From: an uncultured Gemmatimonadota bacterium | GTDB lineage: Bacteria > Gemmatimonadota > Gemmatimonadetes > Gemmatimonadales > GWC2-71-9 | DNA: 28,482 bases | Direction of reading: 5' to 3' | Assembly: GCA_946479805.1 (NCBI GenBank) | Contig: CAMLHP010000012.1 | Span: forward strand, 1 to 28,482 | Shown: piece by piece, positions 8,801 through 16,170 of the stretch | How the letters are laid out: the number at the start of each line of letters is the position of its first letter | Position numbering within the stretch: position 1 is the stretch's first letter | Made by a program: the position numbers and the translations under genes | Notes under the pieces: generated by a model | What the model saw: the letters and a program-made list of their open reading frames with translations, nothing else | Database searches by the model: none | Told to the model about the DNA's origin: nothing

Positions 8801-9886
8801 CGGCGGGCGGCGCCAGAGCCATACAGTGCCCAGCAGGAGGAAGAGCCCTGTCAGAGCAAGGGTACCGGAAGATTCCGAGAAGGGGCCGAGAATGGTCTCG
8901 CGCAGCTGGGCCGCGCCGGAAGATTCGGGAAGCCCCAGTAGCACTCCCGCGGGTGCGCGGGCTGCCAGCCAGAGGAGGCCGGCAAAGAGTATCGTTCGGG
9001 GCCCTGGTAATCGGGCGATGGCCAGCGCCGCCAGCATCGCTGCAACAGCCAGCGCGAGGGCCACCCGGCCTCCCCTGAGGAGCACCCGGGCGCGCGCCTC
9101 TGCCTGCGACGGCGGGACCGGCTGGACGCTGAACAGCAGGCGGTCGCCGGCGGTGGTGGGTTCGGCGTAATCGAAAACATCGGCGTCGTCGCGAAGGTCG
9201 GCGCCCGCGGGATGAACCAGGATACCGACCTCGGTGGAGCGCCTAAAACGGGCCGCGACGCTCCGGTCGCGATCAGCGACAGCGGAGTCCGCCCATATGA
9301 GCACGCTCGCCACCGCGGTGCCGGCTTCCGAGTGGCGGCGGGTCTCCAGTAGCACGTAGTTTCCGGTGACCCGCACCGCCACCGAATCACCGGTCGGTCG
9401 TGGCAGGAGCCGATGGCGTCCCGCCCAGGCCCATGGCGCACCGGACTGGTCCAGGATGGAGACCGCCATCTCGGCGCCGCTCGACGGAACCGCGGCGTCG
9501 AGCGCGCGGAAGGCGGAAGCCCTGTCCAGCGAGGATGCCGCGTCGGCAATCCGGGCGAGCCGGCTGGCGCCACGGAGCGCCCGCCGGAGTTCGCCGCCGA
9601 CGCTGTTACCGTAGGCCTCGAGCCGGCGCTCACGTTCCGAGGGCCACTCGCGGTCGATCGCGCGAGCGGAGAGCGCTGTGCGAACCGACTGCAGCGCCAG
9701 CAGGGCGAGCAGCAATGCAAGCAGCCAGCGGGTGCGGGTACGGCGCTGCAGCACCAGTACCGCGGCACCAGCCGCGAGCGCCGCGGCCAGCCAGGCCCAG
9801 AGCAGCGACGATCCGCGCAGCCACTCGGCGGTGGCCAGCGCCACCGCGAGCACCACCACCACCCACCAGCGATCCACATGCCTCAC
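5897..9886 (-). CDS. Very large NtrY-like sensor histidine kinase
   Basis: This 1329-aa membrane kinase starts at GTG 9886, which has AGGGA 7 nt upstream and leads directly into the first membrane helix; the longer reading frame to 10156 overlaps the divergent gene and lacks such features. There are three N-terminal helices (about 6-72), an extracytoplasmic region (75-270), roughly eight helices (272-505), a second extracytoplasmic region (505-710), helices near 717-738 and 760-782, a third sensor region (783-920), and a helix at 921-942. A HAMP linker (about 943-995) and a PAS domain (1003-1110) follow. The H-box HEIKNPLTP places the phospho-accepting His at 1128, the N-box NLLENA is near 1243, and the G boxes are DDGVGIP and GSGLGLAI. 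The cytoplasmic half resembles NtrY; the long N-terminal half is unusual. No response regulator lies nearby, so the partner is elsewhere. Confidence 0.88.
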   Translation of the reverse strand: MRHVDRWWVVVVLAVALATAEWLRGSSLLWAWLAAALAAGAAVLVLQRRTRTRWLLALLLALLALQSVRTALSARAIDREWPSERERRLEAYGNSVGGELRRALRGASRLARIADAASSLDRASAFRALDAAVPSSGAEMAVSILDQSGAPWAWAGRHRLLPRPTGDSVAVRVTGNYVLLETRRHSEAGTAVASVLIWADSAVADRDRSVAARFRRSTEVGILVHPAGADLRDDADVFDYAEPTTAGDRLLFSVQPVPPSQAEARARVLLRGGRVALALAVAAMLAALAIARLPGPRTILFAGLLWLAARAPAGVLLGLPESSGAAQLRETILGPFSESSGTLALTGLFLLLGTVWLWRRPPRTGALAGLAAAALTLISALALWHFAGALTSMPPAPTLGQWILWQLSLLLIAAPFALAAAAMLRGISAPGRGLWSVTGAVLAAVLSLGLTLIWSPGREWPALLLLVYAVAIGLAVLPSRAPVTLGAIAVTLGSFASLELWRVHAESAPMAAEADVSRLAEGPDPFAVPALAALARDAGRVAAPSTAADLYALWQGSELATRQFPVELMIFSDTAGATARLALDSLSVPTDVLHAIARELPDSAGALDIRLVEAAPGVHHVLARKLPGGRALVVVAAPRTALIARGRLGHLLAPGSRPAHGYQLLLGPRLDEATPIGSSGWRRDGRILRLVQPIPLPGGVREVTARVTLSSPWSIAVRGLLFLVLDAAVLAAVWLGLRVLSGATFLKFGWHRLPGSFRLRLALALGLFFVLPTVAFALWSFSHFGDETRRGRDLLIAQTLRDAAQGAQDLLRSPGAPVDQALAGLGERVNADLALYRGGSLVAASAPVLGDLGIIPPLMDPGAFQALALDGEQEVMRTGAVPELADRVGFRVVEFGPPSGIGILATPQPGVALDDDGEQRELAFVLLLATLAGIAAAVAGARVASRALSRPVADLRRSAIALGQGEATPLPTSVPPVEFEPVFGAFQRMAADVRASQAALEQARRRTATVLATVTTGVVALDPEGRVMLANRSARELLQADLTEDDQFVDQLAPVWEDVGEEVTRALADPAATRDAVEFTVGESRVSLEIAPLGSELSGIVLAMTDVTDVSRAERVLAWGEMARQVAHEIKNPLTPVRLGIQHLQRVYRRGGADFGALLDETSSRILSEIDRLDTIARAFSRFAAPAEAPEPLEQVDLGAVSAEVLQLYTLAGEDEAAKVELEADAGVTVAARRDEVKEVLVNLLENARAAGATRVGVRVGPGLMAVSDDGVGIPPELLPRVFEPRFSTNTSGSGLGLAIVKRLVQSWGAVVTVESGEGGTTVEVNFGG

Positions 9887-9904
9887 GAAGGCCGTCCCTG
9901 GAGA

Positions 9905-10594
9905 ATGAAGGAGATGAACCCCGGACAACTGCGGGAGCATCTCGAGGCGCGGCCTGCACTCATCGTGCCGGTCGGCACCACTGAGCAGCACGGACCCCAC
10001 CTGCCGCTGGGCTGCGATACAATAATCGTGGAGCGATTGGCGGATGACTTGTCGGCCGAGTCCGGCGTCCCGCGGACCCCGACAGTGGAGTACGGAGTAC
10101 ATACCCCGACGCCGTCGTTTCCCGGCGGCGCCTCGGTATCGCGCAAGACGCTGCACCGCGTCATGAACGAACTTATCGAGTCATGGGAGGTGGGGGCAGG
10201 AGTCCGCCAGTTCCTGGTCCTCACGGCCCAGGCCAACGACGCCCACCAGGAGGCGCTCAGCACCATCCGCACCGAGGTCAGCCGCGTCCTTATGGTGGAC
10301 ATCTTCGCGCTCGATTTCACCGGCCTTCTGGAGCGGCCCGACCTGCCGGTCCAGGGCGGCGAACTCGACACCTCGCTCCTGCTGCACATAGCGCCGGATC
10401 TCGTTCGCATGGACCTGGCGCAGGACTTCCTGCCGCCGTCCGGACGCGGCGGGTTCCGGCCCGGCTCCAGCTCGCGCCTGCCGGCGGGATTTCCCGGCTC
10501 GGTGGGATATCCCTCGCTGGCCACAGCCGAGAAGGGCGAACGGCTGTATACTTTCCTGATGGATCAGGTACGCCGATGCCTGCAGCAATGCTGA
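9905..10594 (+). CDS. Creatininase-family protein with altered metal motifs
   Basis: The 229-aa product matches the creatininase/MftE amidohydrolase fold family. The first metal motif is intact (VGTTEQHGPHLPLGCDT, with E, H and D ligands), as are YGVHTPTPSFPGGASVS-type and LDTSLLLHIAPDLVRMDLA segments. The usual NGHGGN motif reads TAQAND, placing Gln where the metal-binding His is expected, and the usual HAGE motif reads QGGE. It may bind metal differently or be non-catalytic. ATG 9905 and ATG 9914 are both possible starts; a purine-rich AAGGAG lies between them. A much longer upstream extension would run antisense through the kinase gene and is rejected. Only 18 bp separate this start from the divergent kinase start. 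The downstream secreted-protein gene follows after 17 nt. Confidence 0.78.
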   Translation: MKEMNPGQLREHLEARPALIVPVGTTEQHGPHLPLGCDTIIVERLADDLSAESGVPRTPTVEYGVHTPTPSFPGGASVSRKTLHRVMNELIESWEVGAGVRQFLVLTAQANDAHQEALSTIRTEVSRVLMVDIFALDFTGLLERPDLPVQGGELDTSLLLHIAPDLVRMDLAQDFLPPSGRGGFRPGSSSRLPAGFPGSVGYPSLATAEKGERLYTFLMDQVRRCLQQC

Positions 10595-10611
10595 CACCCT
10601 GGAGTTCACGC

Positions 10612-11235
10612 ATGCGCCTCGCAGCCCTGCTGCTCGTGCTTGCCGTCCAGCCCGCGTTTGCGCAGGCGGGGGGGCGAGTGCTGGTGGTTTCCCGGGGCGG
10701 CGCCGAGATCGGCCGGGAGCAATTCACCCTGACCGACGGACGCGACCGCGATGCCGAGGGTACGACTCTGGTCGTGTCCAGCGCCTACCCCGGCGAATCA
10801 CCGGTGCAGAACCTCGACATCAAGCTGCAGCGTGACGGAGCGGGCCAGCTGGTTCTCTTCCAGATGGACCTGAAGAGCGCTGCCGGCACGACCCATATCC
10901 TTGCCGCTGGGCGGGGTGCGCGGCTGTTGCTCCAGACCGTGGCCGAGAACGAGAAGGCAGGCCGGGAGTTGCCGGGTGGCAACAATCTGGTGCTGCTGGA
11001 CAGCCAGGCGCTGGTGCTCTATCAGGCCGTGGCGGACCTCGCCACCGAATCCGGAGCGCGGGTAACCGCCGTCGAGCCCCGCACCGGCGGACGCTCTCAG
11101 ATCACCGCCACCCGGGCAGCCGATGGCAGCATTGCGCTCACGGGCGGAGTCACCGGGACCTTGAAGGTGGACGCGCAGGGCCAGCTCACCAGTGTCGAAC
11201 TGCCGTCGTCAGGAATCTCCGCCCAGGTACGCTGA
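10612..11235 (+). CDS. Secreted protein of unknown function
   Basis: I do not recognise a family. The 207-aa product begins with a clear signal peptide (MRLAALLLVLAVQPAFAQA, cleavage probably after AFA or AQA). The mature part has no Cys and no obvious catalytic motif. It alternates short hydrophobic and polar stretches (VLVVSRGGAEIGREQFTLTD, QITATRAADGSIALTGGVTG), which suggests a beta-rich periplasmic or outer-membrane-associated fold. ATG 10612 has GGAG 7 nt upstream; an in-frame ATG at 10588 lacks this and would put extra polar residues before the signal peptide. The gene sits between the creatininase-like gene and the TolC-like gene on the same strand, so a role in the export operon's envelope function is possible but not shown. 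Confidence 0.72.
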   Translation: MRLAALLLVLAVQPAFAQAGGRVLVVSRGGAEIGREQFTLTDGRDRDAEGTTLVVSSAYPGESPVQNLDIKLQRDGAGQLVLFQMDLKSAAGTTHILAAGRGARLLLQTVAENEKAGRELPGGNNLVLLDSQALVLYQAVADLATESGARVTAVEPRTGGRSQITATRAADGSIALTGGVTGTLKVDAQGQLTSVELPSSGISAQVR

Positions 11236-11288
11236 CTTCCCAGCGTCCGCAACTCACGACCTCACATCGTTATGCGCGGTTGTCGTCG

Positions 11289-11303
11289 CAAGGTGAAACC
11301 TTG
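11289..11303. other. Small hairpin in the leader of the TolC-like gene
   Basis: CAAGGT-GAA-ACCTTG is a perfect 6-bp stem with a GAA loop, 55 bp before the TolC-like start in the 123-bp gap after the secreted-protein gene. It could be a leader element or weak terminator. I see no riboswitch-like architecture. Confidence 0.4.
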
Positions 11304-11358
11304 GGGAGGCACCGCCCGTAAGTCCATCCGACTCTGCCACCTGACGAGGAAATTCCGC

Positions 11359-12894
11359 ATGGCCCGACCTGTCGCCGCTCGCGCGCTGCCCATGATCCCG
11401 ATGCTACTGCTCCTGCCGCTGCCAATGCTGGCGGCGCAGGACACGTCGGCCGTGCGCCCAGCACCCGTGGCGTCGCTGACCCTGGCCCAGGCACTCGAGA
11501 CCGCGGCGGCCAATAGCCCGGCCTATCGCAGCGTGCTCAACGATGCGGGTCCGGCCCGCTGGGGAGTGCGCAGCGCATGGGCCTCCGCGGTGCTGCCTTC
11601 CGCGTCAGTGTCGACCGGGATGGGGTACAACGGTGCCGGCAGCTCGACCTTCGGCGGCACCGAGTTTCGGCAGACGTCGCCGACACTGACCTCCAATTAC
11701 TCGATTGGCCTTTCGTGGGAGCTCAGCGGACAGACCCTTACGGCGCCTGGGCGCGCCCGGGCCAATGCCCGCGCCGTCAACGAGAACATCGCAGGTGCAG
11801 GGGTGCAACTTCGGGCTGACGTCACCCGTCAGTACCTGCTGGCGCTGCAGAACGAAGCCCAGGTGGCGGTGGCACGGGAGCAAGTTTCCCGCAACCAGGA
11901 TTTTGTGAGGCTGGCCCAGGCGCGGTACGACGTGGGCCAGGCGACGCTGCTGGATGTGCGACAGGCCCAGGTCACCAAGGGAACCTCGGATGTGGCCCTG
12001 CTTCAGGCGCTGCAGTCTGCCTCCGACGCCAAGCTGGAGTTGTTCCGGCTCATGGGCGTTGAGATACCGGCCGACCCCGCCCGGATCGCGTTGCCGGACA
12101 GCTTTCCGGTTTCGGATCCGGCGTGGGAACTCGGGACACTGCTGGCCACCGCGGATGAGCAGAACCCTGACGTGCGTGCCGCCGTGGCCCGCGAGGACGC
12201 GGCCAGTTCGCAGCTGACCGCTGCCAAGAGCCAGTACCTGCCCCGGCTGAGCGTGAGCGCCGGATGGAGCGGGTTTGCCCAGGAATTCACCGACGAGGAA
12301 CTCCTGCTGAGCGGGCAGCTGGCGGGGGCTCAGGGTGGGTATGCGGCGTGCCTGGACAACAACGTCATCCGGTCCAACGCCGGCCTCTCCACCAGCAACT
12401 GCCTGGCGTCGAACGGGCTGATCGACCCCAACACGCTGGATCCGGCGGTGGTGAGTGCTTTCCGGGAAAACAACAATGTCTTCCCGTTCAACTACACCCG
12501 CTCGCCCTTCGGCGCGTCGCTGTCGATCTCGCTGCCGATTTTCACCGGGTTTTCCCGGCAGCTGCAGGTGGCAGAGGCCGGGGCCGCCCGTGAGGATGCG
12601 GACGAGGCGGTCCGGGCGCAGCGGCTGCTGGTTCGTTCGGCGGTGCGCAGCCGGTTCGCCGCGGTACACACCGCGCACAGCTCGATAGCGGTGCAGGCAG
12701 CCGCTCGCGACGCCGCGCGGGAGCAGTTGCGGCTGGCGCAGGACCGCTATCGGGTGGGCAGCGGCACCGCGCTGGAACTGGCCGACGCCCAGGCCGCGGT
12801 GCAGCGGGCCGAGGGCGACTACGTCAACGCCGTCTACAGCTATCACATCGCCATCGCGGACCTTGAAGCCGCGGTTGGCCGTCCCCTTCGCTGA
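11359..12894 (+). CDS. TolC-family outer-membrane efflux channel
   Basis: The 511-aa product has a signal peptide (about residues 1-25, ending LPMLAAQ) and the duplicated outer-membrane efflux protein pattern: two halves each with long amphipathic, Ala/Gln-rich helices (LRADVTRQYLLALQNEAQVA and REQLRLAQDRYRVGSGTALE) and beta segments (SASVSTGMGY, GASLSISLPIF). The helix-start motif YRVGSGTALELADAQ in the second half is typical of TolC trimers. An insert of about 50 residues in the second beta-hairpin region carries two Cys in ACLDNN...TSNC. The ATG at 11359 has GAGGA 8 nt upstream and starts the signal peptide; the reading frame upstream of it is rejected. It is the first gene of the export operon and would form the exit duct for the adaptor and ABC proteins downstream. 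Confidence 0.9.
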   Translation: MARPVAARALPMIPMLLLLPLPMLAAQDTSAVRPAPVASLTLAQALETAAANSPAYRSVLNDAGPARWGVRSAWASAVLPSASVSTGMGYNGAGSSTFGGTEFRQTSPTLTSNYSIGLSWELSGQTLTAPGRARANARAVNENIAGAGVQLRADVTRQYLLALQNEAQVAVAREQVSRNQDFVRLAQARYDVGQATLLDVRQAQVTKGTSDVALLQALQSASDAKLELFRLMGVEIPADPARIALPDSFPVSDPAWELGTLLATADEQNPDVRAAVAREDAASSQLTAAKSQYLPRLSVSAGWSGFAQEFTDEELLLSGQLAGAQGGYAACLDNNVIRSNAGLSTSNCLASNGLIDPNTLDPAVVSAFRENNNVFPFNYTRSPFGASLSISLPIFTGFSRQLQVAEAGAAREDADEAVRAQRLLVRSAVRSRFAAVHTAHSSIAVQAAARDAAREQLRLAQDRYRVGSGTALELADAQAAVQRAEGDYVNAVYSYHIAIADLEAAVGRPLR

Positions 12895-12906
12895 CGAGGA
12901 TCGGAC

Positions 12907-14226
12907 ATGACCCGCAGGACAAAGTTCGGAATTTTCGGGGGCATAGCCCTGGTCGTCGTGGTGGGACTCTTCATGATGAGTCGCTCGCGCCGCGCCAACG
13001 CCGCCACGGAAGTCCGCATGGACACCGTGGCGACCCGGGACCTGGTTGCGGCCGTGACGGCAAGCGGCCGGATCGAGGCCAAGTCCCAGGTGGACATCAG
13101 CGCTGACATCACCGGCCGGATCATCCAGATCGGGGTGAAGGAGGGCGACTGGGTGACCAGGGGCCAGTTCCTGATCCAGATCGATGCGTCGGAGTATCAG
13201 GCGGCGGTGTCACGGGCGGAGGGGCTGGTCGCATCCAGCCAGGCGTCAGTGGTCCAGGCGCGCGCCAACCGCGACCAGGCCAAGCGGGCCGCGGATCGGG
13301 CCAGGGAACTGGCCAAGGCCGGTCCCAACCTGATCGCGCCGGAGATGGTCGAGCAGGCGATCACTGCGCACGAGGTCGCGGACGCCAACCTCCGCGCCAG
13401 CGAAGCCACCATGGACCAGGCCCGCGCGGGATTGCGGCAGGCCCAGGAGCAGCTGTCGAAGACCCGCCTCGTCGCACCGATGGCTGGCCGGGTGGTGCGG
13501 GTGGCGAAGGAAGTGGGCGAGGTCGCGGTCCAGGGCACCTTCTCCAGCGAGCAGGCGCTGCTGGTGACCATCGCCGACCTGTCGGTCATCCAGGCCAACG
13601 TGAAGGTGGACGAAACCGACGTGGTGCGCCTGACCGAGGGCGATTCGGTCGAGGTGACCATTGACGCCTTCCCCGACAGCACCTTCGCCGGCCGGGTCAC
13701 CAAGGTGAGCAACAGCGCACTACTCTCGGCCACCGCCACGGCCAGCGGCTCGACCGACCAGGCGGTCGACTTCGAGGTCGAGATCACCCTCGACAATCCG
13801 CCGGCCGACATCCGGCCCGACCTGAGCTGCACCGCGCGGATCGTCACCGACGTGCGGGAGGACGTCATGAGCGTGCCGATCATTGCGCTCACCATTCGCG
13901 AGAATACTCCCCTTCCCTCCGAACGGGGGGCGGGATCGACCGAGCTGACCGACGCCGACACCACGCGGCCCTCAGGCGCGCGGGGCGACAGCGGCGGCAA
14001 GCGCCCCGAGTCCGAGGGGGTGTTCGTGGTCCAGAACGGCATGGCGACCTTCCGCCCGGTAAAGGTCGGGATCGCCGGTGACGAGCATTTCGAGATCCTG
14101 AGCGGCCTCGAGGTGGGAGACAGCATAGTCTCAGGCACTTACCAAACCATTCGCGACCTGCGCGACAGCACCCGAGTGCGGGCCCTGCCGGCCAGCATGC
14201 CCGGCGCTGGGGGAGCGAGCAGCTGA
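12907..14226 (+). CDS. HlyD/MacA-type periplasmic adaptor subunit
   Basis: The 439-aa protein has one N-terminal membrane anchor (about 7-25), then a lipoyl-like half-motif ([21 protein letters not shown]), an Ala/Gln-rich coiled-coil hairpin (about 95-185), the second lipoyl half ([20 protein letters not shown]), a beta-barrel domain, and a membrane-proximal domain. This is the layout of MacA and related adaptors that join inner-membrane ABC permeases to TolC. A low-complexity, charged insert of about 40 residues at 335-375, rich in Ser, Gly, Arg and Asp, interrupts the C-terminal region. GAGGA lies 6 nt before the ATG, 12 nt after the TolC-like stop. The 3' end overlaps the ATPase start by one base (TGATG), which indicates tight coupling. 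Confidence 0.92.
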   Translation: MTRRTKFGIFGGIALVVVVGLFMMSRSRRANAATEVRMDTVATRDLVAAVTASGRIEAKSQVDISADITGRIIQIGVKEGDWVTRGQFLIQIDASEYQAAVSRAEGLVASSQASVVQARANRDQAKRAADRARELAKAGPNLIAPEMVEQAITAHEVADANLRASEATMDQARAGLRQAQEQLSKTRLVAPMAGRVVRVAKEVGEVAVQGTFSSEQALLVTIADLSVIQANVKVDETDVVRLTEGDSVEVTIDAFPDSTFAGRVTKVSNSALLSATATASGSTDQAVDFEVEITLDNPPADIRPDLSCTARIVTDVREDVMSVPIIALTIRENTPLPSERGAGSTELTDADTTRPSGARGDSGGKRPESEGVFVVQNGMATFRPVKVGIAGDEHFEILSGLEVGDSIVSGTYQTIRDLRDSTRVRALPASMPGAGGASS

Positions 14227-14927
14227 TGCAGCCTGACATCATCCGGATTGAGGGGCTCGAGCGCCGCTACGACATGGGCGGCGAGATCGTCCACGCGCTG
14301 CGAGGAGTGTCGCTCAGCATCAGCCGGAACGAATACGTCGCCATCATGGGCCCGTCAGGATCAGGCAAGTCCACCATGATGAACGTGCTCGGCTGCCTCG
14401 ACACTCCCGACGCCGGGAGCTACTGGCTCAACGGCCAGGAAGTATCGAAGCTCTCTGACGATGCACTGGCACGGGTCCGGAACAAGGAGATCGGCTTCGT
14501 GTTCCAGACCTTCAACCTGCTTCCCCGCGCATCGGCGCTGCACAACGTGGAACTGCCGCTGGTATACGCCGGCATTTCCACCTCCGAGCGAAACGAGCGG
14601 GCCAGGCGGGCGCTCACCCGAGTGGGGCTGGGCGACCGCATGCACCACCGGCCCAACGAGCTGTCGGGCGGCCAGCGCCAGCGGGTGGCCATCGCCCGCG
14701 CCCTGGTCAACCAGCCGAGCATCCTGCTGGCCGACGAGCCGACCGGAAATCTCGACAGCACCACCAGCGAGGAGATCATGGCGGTTTTCGCCGAGCTCCA
14801 CCAGGAGGGACAGACGGTCATCATGGTGACCCACGAGCCCGACATCGCCGAGCATGCGGAGCGGGTTGTAACGCTGCGCGACGGCCGGGTCGAATCGGAC
14901 CGCCTCAACCAGGAAAGCGCGGCCTGA
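14226..14927 (+). CDS. ABC transporter ATPase, MacB/LolD type
   Basis: This 233-aa stand-alone nucleotide-binding subunit has all motifs: Walker [10 protein letters not shown] (42-50), Q-loop Gln 94 in [10 protein letters not shown], signature LSGGQ (147-151), Walker B ILLADEP (166-172), D-loop GNLDS and switch His 203 (VTHE). The FQTFNLLP and GNLDS contexts are typical of the MacB/LolD/FtsE group. Here the ATPase is separate from the permeases, unlike E. coli MacB, where both are on one chain. It is the only ATPase in the operon and would have to serve four downstream permeases. It overlaps the adaptor gene by one base, and permease 1 follows after 1 nt. Confidence 0.95.
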   Translation: MQPDIIRIEGLERRYDMGGEIVHALRGVSLSISRNEYVAIMGPSGSGKSTMMNVLGCLDTPDAGSYWLNGQEVSKLSDDALARVRNKEIGFVFQTFNLLPRASALHNVELPLVYAGISTSERNERARRALTRVGLGDRMHHRPNELSGGQRQRVAIARALVNQPSILLADEPTGNLDSTTSEEIMAVFAELHQEGQTVIMVTHEPDIAEHAERVVTLRDGRVESDRLNQESAA

Positions 14928-14928
14928 A

Positions 14929-16170
14929 GTGCGGCTGATCGAAGCCATCCGCATGGCGCTCCGCAGCATCTGGGCCCAGAAGCTCAAGAGCTTCTTCTCG
15001 CTCATCGGTGTGCTGATCGGCGTCACTTTCCTGATTGCGGTGGTGTCGATCGTGCAGGGCATGAACGTCTACGTCGAGTCCGCGGTCACCGACGAGGTGG
15101 GCGGGGTCAACAGCTTTCAGCTGCGCCAGCGGCCCAATTTCACGGGCGGCGACGTGGAGGAAGAGCAGTGGCGCAACTGGTGGCGCAGGCCCCGCATCAG
15201 CTATGACGACGCCGAGTACCTGCGTGAACGAATGACGGTGCCAGCCACGTTCGCCAACTACTGCGCCGACCGCGTGACCCTGGAGTACGGCGGCAAGCGG
15301 GCCAAGGACATCGAGCTCCGCGGCACCGAGGAGTCCTACTTCGACCTCAAGGCCTACGAGCTCCACGCAGGACGGGTCTTCGTCCGGCAGGAAGTGACCA
15401 CGGGTGCAACCGTGGTGCTCCTCGGATTCGAGGTGGCGGAGCGCCTCTTCGAGGGAGAGGACCCGCTCGGCAAGTCGGTCAAGATCGCCGGAATCCCCTA
15501 CCGGGTCATCGGGGTGGTGGAGACCCAGGGAACGCTCTTCGGCATGTCGCAGGACAAGTTCGCGATCATGCCCTACAGTGCCCCCGGGCGGCGGCTTATC
15601 TGCCCGCTCAACGTGATGGACCAGCTGATGATCCGCCCCGACAATCCGCAGCACCTCCAGGCCGCGGTGGGCGAGGTCGAGGCGCTGATGCGCGCGCGCC
15701 GCCAGCTCAAGCCGGACGAGGAGAACAACTTCACCATCGAGACCGCTGATGAAGCACTTGATTTCTGGGAGAAGATCTCCACCGTGCTGTTCACCGCGCT
15801 CCCTCTGCTGGTGGGGATCTCGCTGGTGGTGGGCGGCATCGTGATCATGAACATCATGCTGATGGCGGTGTCGGAGCGGACCCGGGAGATCGGCATTCGC
15901 AAGGCCATCGGCGCCAAGCGGGGGGACATACTCTCGCAGTTCGTGGTGGAGGCCGCGACCCTGTCGGTCACCGGCGCCGCGATCGGCATTCTCGCGGGGC
16001 TGGGGCTCGCCTTCATCGTGAAGGCCCTCACCCCCTTCCCCGCCGCCGTGGCACCATGGTCCATCGGACTGGGAGTCACGCTGGGCATCATAGTGGGAGT
16101 GGTGGCGGGCGTGTATCCCGCCATCCGGGCGTCCAGGCTGGACCCGATCACAGCGCTGAGGGCTGAGTAA
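14929..16170 (+). CDS. ABC permease 1 (type A, FtsX/MacB-like)
   Basis: The 413-aa protein starts at GTG 14929, 1 nt after the ATPase stop. It has one N-terminal helix (about 22-44, KSFFSLIGVLIGVTFLIAVV), a large periplasmic MacB_PCD-like domain (about 48-280), and three C-terminal helices (about 286-312, 338-360, 370-398). The FtsX coupling segment NIMLMAVSERTREIGIRKAIGAKRGDI contacts the ATPase in this family. The protein ends LDPITALRAE. It is most like permease 3 (17499): both begin with xxLIEA/YLEA-type helices, carry the IxQGMNxYV motif after helix 1, and share the same C-terminal signature. It probably forms a heterodimer with permease 2, whose start immediately follows the TAA stop. 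Confidence 0.93.
   Translation: MRLIEAIRMALRSIWAQKLKSFFSLIGVLIGVTFLIAVVSIVQGMNVYVESAVTDEVGGVNSFQLRQRPNFTGGDVEEEQWRNWWRRPRISYDDAEYLRERMTVPATFANYCADRVTLEYGGKRAKDIELRGTEESYFDLKAYELHAGRVFVRQEVTTGATVVLLGFEVAERLFEGEDPLGKSVKIAGIPYRVIGVVETQGTLFGMSQDKFAIMPYSAPGRRLICPLNVMDQLMIRPDNPQHLQAAVGEVEALMRARRQLKPDEENNFTIETADEALDFWEKISTVLFTALPLLVGISLVVGGIVIMNIMLMAVSERTREIGIRKAIGAKRGDILSQFVVEAATLSVTGAAIGILAGLGLAFIVKALTPFPAAVAPWSIGLGVTLGIIVGVVAGVYPAIRASRLDPITALRAE

Noticed and set aside
9413..9904. 164-residue N-terminal extension of the creatininase-like protein
   Set aside because: It would be antisense to the membrane helices of the kinase, and its Arg/Gln-rich composition is a shadow of them.
9887..10156. 90-residue N-terminal extension of the kinase
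   Set aside because: It overlaps the divergent creatininase-like gene, lacks conserved features, and GTG 9886 has a proper ribosome-binding site just before the first membrane helix.
11341..12900. Identical CTGACGAGGA ten-mers before the TolC-like and adaptor starts
   Set aside because: Each contains the ribosome-binding site, and the upstream CTGAC is likely coincidence over so short a match.
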